Source: an uncultured Clostridia bacterium
GTDB lineage: Bacteria; Bacillota; Clostridia; Oscillospirales; Oscillospiraceae
Direction of reading: 5' to 3'
DNA: 6,270 nucleotides
NCBI GenBank assembly: GCA_947167725.1
Contig: CAMVJF010000108.1
Location: 1 to 6,270 of the forward strand
Part shown: in pieces, positions 4,048 through 6,270 of the stretch
Layout of the letters: every line of letters starts with the position of its first letter
Numbering within the stretch: the first letter of the stretch is position 1
Program-made: the position numbers and the translations under genes
Notes under the pieces: generated by a model
What the model was told of the DNA's origin: nothing
Databases searched by the model: none
Seen by the model: only the letters and a program-made list of their open reading frames with translations

Positions 4048-6102
4048 ATGAAAGAGATCAGAGTTGCCAAAAGCGCGGGCTTCTGTTTCGGCGTGAGCCG
4101 CTCGGTCGATATGGCCGAGAAGCTGCTTGCCGAGCAGGGGAGCGCCTGCAGTCTCGGACCGATCATCCACAACGAGGATGTGGTCGCGGAGCTCTCCCGG
4201 CGCGGTCTGCGCGTGGTCGGGAGCATGGATGAGATCCGCCCCGGCGAGCATGTGATGATCCGCGCGCACGGCGTGTCTCCGGCGGTCTATCAGAGCCTCG
4301 AGCGGAAAGGCGCCGTCATCACAGACGCGACCTGTCCGAAGGTCAGAAACATCCACCGCATCGTGCGGGAGGCGGCGGAGGAAGGGCGCTTCGTCGTCGT
4401 GATCGGCATGCGGGAACACCCCGAGGTGGAGGCCATCTGCGGCTGGTGCGGCGAGCATGTCGTCTTGGAAAATCCTACCGAAACTGCCCTCTGGATGGAG
4501 GAAAATCCCACATTTTATGACAAATTGATCACAATTGTGGTCCAAACGACCCAGACAAGCGGTAATTTTACCGAATGTTGTGAGATCATAAAAAAAAGAT
4601 GTACAAATGTAAAAATATCTGATACAATATGCTTTGCAACATCCACGCGGCAGGAGGAAGCAAGGGCCCTTTCCTCGGAATGTGACGCAATGGTGGTCAT
4701 CGGCGGAAAGCACAGCGCGAACAGTCTGCACCTTGCCGAGATCTGCGCTTCCGTCTGTCCCAGAGTCCAGTTTATCGAGAGATGCGAGGAACTGGACCCG
4801 GACAAGCTCAGAGGACTCGACACGGTTGGGATCACAGCCGGTGCGTCCACCCCCGCATGGATAATTAAGGAGGTAGTTAACAAAATGAGTGACGAAATCA
4901 AAGTGGAAGAGTCCGCAGTGGAGAAGGAGCAGTCCTTCGACGAAATGCTGGAGGAGACTCTTAAGCCTATATATAACGGAGATAGAGTCAGCGGCGTTGT
5001 AGTAGCCATTACGGCGACCGAGGTCAGCATCGATCTCGGGACCAAGTATTCCGGTTTCATTCCCACGACCGAGTTCACCGACGACGGAAGCAAGCTGGAG
5101 GACGCCGTCAAGCTCGGCGACAAGATCGAAGCCATCGTCGTGCGCGTCAATGACGTCGAGGGTACCGCGCAGCTTTCCAAGAAGCGTCTTGACGCGGTCA
5201 AGATCTGGGATACCATCGACCAGGCCGTCGAGAGCGGCGACGTGATCGAGGGTGTTGTGAGTGAAACCAACAAGGGCGGCGTCGTCGTCAACTACAAGGG
5301 CGTTCGCGTGTTTGTTCCCGCCTCCCAGACCGATCTGCCCAGAGAGGCCGATCTTTCCGAGCTCGTCAAGAAGACCGTCCGCCTCAAGCTGACGGAGGTC
5401 AACAAGGCCCGCAAGCGCGTCGTCGGCTCTATCCGCCGCGTCGCCCAGGCCGAGCGCCGCGCCGCCACCGAAGCGATCTGGAACGAGATCGAGGTCGGCA
5501 AGAAGTATCACGGCGTTGTCAAGTCTCTGACCAGCTACGGCGCTTTCGTCGACATCGGCGGCATCGACGGCATGGTCCATGTCTCCGAGCTGAGCTGGAA
5601 CCGCATCCGCCAGCCCTCCGAGGTCGTCTCCGTCGGCGATGAGATCGACGTGTACGTGATCTCCTTCGATAAGGAGAAGCGCAAGATCTCTCTTGGCTAC
5701 AAGGATCCCGAGGCGAATCCGTGGAGCGTGTTCACCTCGCGTTACTCCGTGGGCGACGTTGCTACCGTCACCGTCGTCAAGCTGATGGAGTTCGGTGCTT
5801 TCGCGACTGTCGTTCCCGGTGTGGACGGCCTGATCCACATCTCCCAGATCGCCAACCGCCGCATCGACAAGCCGGGTGACGTCCTCACCGTCGGCGACGT
5901 CGTCGAGGCGAAGATCACTGCGATCGACGAGGAGAAGCATAAGGTCTCCCTGTCCATCCGCGCTCTGTCCGCTCCCGCTCCCGCCGCGGCGCCCGCCGTC
6001 GAGAAGGAGAAAGAGGAGTCCGGCGAGGACGAGATGGTCTACGACCTCTCCGCCGAGGGCGAAGCCACCGGCGAGGTCCCGGCCGAGGCCGACGAGGAGT
6101 AA
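4048..6102 (+). CDS. ispH: Fused 4-hydroxy-3-methylbut-2-enyl diphosphate reductase / ribosomal protein S1
   Basis: The 684-residue frame joins two proteins. Residues 1 to about 279 are IspH, the iron-sulfur enzyme that reduces HMBPP to IPP and DMAPP in the last step of the MEP pathway: cluster cysteines C13 (AGFCFGV), C96 (DATCPKV) and C195 (DTICFATSTRQ), with H41, H74 (RAHG), H124 and E126 (HPE), T168 (QTT), S223/N225 and S267 (GASTP). Residues 280-684 are ribosomal protein S1 with four OB-fold S1 domains at about 311-380, 398-467, 483-552 and 567-639; the third and fourth are the most canonical (SYGAFVDIGGIDGMVHVSELS, EFGAFATVVPGVDGLIHISQI, given here in part). An Ala/Pro linker and a strongly acidic tail (640-684) close the protein. 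Such fusions are known in Clostridia. The start is four bases after the cmk stop with a weak ribosome binding site, suggesting coupling to cmk. The frame has no break at the junction. Confidence 0.95.
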   Translation: MKEIRVAKSAGFCFGVSRSVDMAEKLLAEQGSACSLGPIIHNEDVVAELSRRGLRVVGSMDEIRPGEHVMIRAHGVSPAVYQSLERKGAVITDATCPKVRNIHRIVREAAEEGRFVVVIGMREHPEVEAICGWCGEHVVLENPTETALWMEENPTFYDKLITIVVQTTQTSGNFTECCEIIKKRCTNVKISDTICFATSTRQEEARALSSECDAMVVIGGKHSANSLHLAEICASVCPRVQFIERCEELDPDKLRGLDTVGITAGASTPAWIIKEVVNKMSDEIKVEESAVEKEQSFDEMLEETLKPIYNGDRVSGVVVAITATEVSIDLGTKYSGFIPTTEFTDDGSKLEDAVKLGDKIEAIVVRVNDVEGTAQLSKKRLDAVKIWDTIDQAVESGDVIEGVVSETNKGGVVVNYKGVRVFVPASQTDLPREADLSELVKKTVRLKLTEVNKARKRVVGSIRRVAQAERRAATEAIWNEIEVGKKYHGVVKSLTSYGAFVDIGGIDGMVHVSELSWNRIRQPSEVVSVGDEIDVYVISFDKEKRKISLGYKDPEANPWSVFTSRYSVGDVATVTVVKLMEFGAFATVVPGVDGLIHISQIANRRIDKPGDVLTVGDVVEAKITAIDEEKHKVSLSIRALSAPAPAAAPAVEKEKEESGEDEMVYDLSAEGEATGEVPAEADEE
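4600..4628 (+). promoter_or_regulatory. Candidate internal promoter in an AT-rich island, upstream of S1
   Basis: TACAAT at 4623-4628 matches the -10 consensus at five of six positions and is preceded by TGA at 4620-4622, giving an extended -10 (TG-n). A partial -35, TGTACA at 4600-4605, matches four of six with a 17-base spacer. It lies in the most AT-rich stretch of the window (4561-4620 is 15 G+C of 60) and about 257 bases before the internal S1 start at 4885. It is inside the ispH coding region, so chance is possible. Confidence 0.4.
4867..4874 (+). promoter_or_regulatory. Internal Shine-Dalgarno before the S1 start (Met280)
   Basis: AAGGAGGT at 4867-4874 is a perfect Shine-Dalgarno sequence, ten bases before ATG 4885 (MSDEIKVEE), exactly where IspH ends and S1 begins. 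It is inside the open ispH-S1 frame. It is better than the site before ispH itself and suggests internal initiation of S1. Confidence 0.65.
4885..6102 (+). CDS. rpsA: Probable separately initiated 30S ribosomal protein S1 (internal start in the fusion)
   Basis: Starting at ATG 4885, with a perfect Shine-Dalgarno upstream, the same frame gives a 405-residue S1, close to the length of unfused four-domain Firmicutes S1/YpfD proteins. Its start falls right after the usual IspH end (GITAGASTPAWIIKEVV). Domain positions within this product are about 32-101, 119-188, 204-273 and 288-360, then an acidic tail. S1-type proteins bind mRNA and, in some bacteria, help the 30S subunit initiate; in Firmicutes they are less tightly bound to ribosomes. 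The S1 half favours GTC, AAG, CGC and CTC codons, as expected of a highly expressed gene, while the end of ispH does not. That the smaller product is actually made is inference from sequence. Confidence 0.5.
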   Translation: MSDEIKVEESAVEKEQSFDEMLEETLKPIYNGDRVSGVVVAITATEVSIDLGTKYSGFIPTTEFTDDGSKLEDAVKLGDKIEAIVVRVNDVEGTAQLSKKRLDAVKIWDTIDQAVESGDVIEGVVSETNKGGVVVNYKGVRVFVPASQTDLPREADLSELVKKTVRLKLTEVNKARKRVVGSIRRVAQAERRAATEAIWNEIEVGKKYHGVVKSLTSYGAFVDIGGIDGMVHVSELSWNRIRQPSEVVSVGDEIDVYVISFDKEKRKISLGYKDPEANPWSVFTSRYSVGDVATVTVVKLMEFGAFATVVPGVDGLIHISQIANRRIDKPGDVLTVGDVVEAKITAIDEEKHKVSLSIRALSAPAPAAAPAVEKEKEESGEDEMVYDLSAEGEATGEVPAEADEE

Positions 6103-6120
6103 TCCTCTCCAAGTACATGA

Positions 6121-6151
6121 AAAAGCTCCCCGGCCCGGCCGGGGAGCTTTT
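6121..6151 (+). terminator. Strong rho-independent terminator, probably bidirectional
   Basis: AAAAGCTCCCCGGC (6121-6134) pairs perfectly with GCCGGGGAGCTTTT (6138-6151) around a three-base loop, 18 bases after the S1 stop. The arms begin with A4 and end with T4, so each strand has a GC-rich hairpin followed by a short U run. It lies between convergent genes and can serve the ispH-S1 operon on the plus strand and the hydrolase on the minus strand. Confidence 0.88.
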
Positions 6152-6166
6152 ATCTGCGCGGAGAGT

Positions 6167-6270
6167 TTATTTCACTTTCTCATTGAGCCAGTTGAGGATG
6201 TCGCGGTATACGTCGCCGCGGTTGATCTCGTTGAGCATCTCGTGCCTGCCGCCGGGGTAGAGGCGCATCA
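6167..6270 (-). CDS. Alpha/beta hydrolase (lysophospholipase/monoacylglycerol lipase-like), C-terminal end
   Basis: On the minus strand a frame runs in from the right edge and ends at TAA (6169-6167), giving the last 33 residues. They contain LYPGGRHEMLNE, which carries the likely catalytic histidine (RHEML) of serine hydrolases in the Hydrolase_4 / serine aminopeptidase S33 group, then INRGDVYRDILNWLNEKVK, the final helix usual after that histidine. The nucleophile and acid lie outside the window, so substrate cannot be stated; relatives include monoacylglycerol lipases and lysophospholipases. It converges on the ispH-S1 operon and shares its terminator, so it is a separate transcription unit. 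Confidence 0.8.
   Translation of the reverse strand, partial: MRLYPGGRHEMLNEINRGDVYRDILNWLNEKVK

Noticed and set aside
4033..5940. A 635-codon open frame on the minus strand, antisense to ispH-S1
   Set aside because: It mirrors the codon bias of the real gene (GC-rich third positions leave few antisense stops), shows Asp/Leu/Val/Gly-rich low-information sequence, has no recognisable domain, and the plus-strand protein is unmistakable.

Overview
The window looks like chromosomal housekeeping DNA from a GC-rich, spore-forming (or spore-former-derived) member of the Firmicutes, class Clostridia, probably Oscillospirales-like. Three things point there: a GerW/YtfJ-type sporulation protein tail at the left edge, the gene order (gerW, D-Ala-D-Ala carboxypeptidase, rluB, HI0933/BaiN flavoprotein, cmk, ispH, S1), and the fusion of IspH to ribosomal protein S1, which is known from Clostridia. 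This placement is inference from gene content and remembered synteny, not from a search.

Layout. 1-195 (+) is the C-terminus of a GerW-like protein, followed by a rho-independent hairpin (222-247) whose right arm also carries the only plausible ribosome binding site of the next gene. 251-1327 (+) is an exported D-alanyl-D-alanine carboxypeptidase (peptidase S11). 1345-2049 (+) is a 23S rRNA pseudouridine synthase of the RluB/RsuA family. A 13-codon micro-ORF overlaps the rluB stop and the next start by ATGA at both ends. 2084-3328 (+) is a BaiN/HI0933-type flavoprotein. 3357-4043 (+) is cytidylate kinase, full length and well conserved apart from an in-frame TAG at codon 156. 4048-6102 (+) is the IspH-S1 fusion. 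A strong, symmetrical terminator (6121-6151) separates this block from a convergent gene, 6167-6270 (-), the C-terminus of an alpha/beta hydrolase.

From 251 to 6102 all genes point the same way with gaps of 4 to 34 bases and no terminator between them, so they probably form one operon joining wall remodelling, rRNA modification, nucleotide metabolism (CMP/dCMP phosphorylation), isoprenoid precursor synthesis and translation. There is no gap over 300 bases without a gene.

The two observations most worth following are the amber codon inside cmk, which would remove the substrate-binding C-terminal part of a normally important kinase, and a set of signals inside the ispH half of the fusion: a 25% GC island with an extended -10 promoter-like sequence, then a perfect Shine-Dalgarno before Met280. 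Together these suggest that S1 may also be made as a separate protein. I saw no mobile element, CRISPR array, tRNA, rRNA or phage gene, and no clear sign of a wholly new system.
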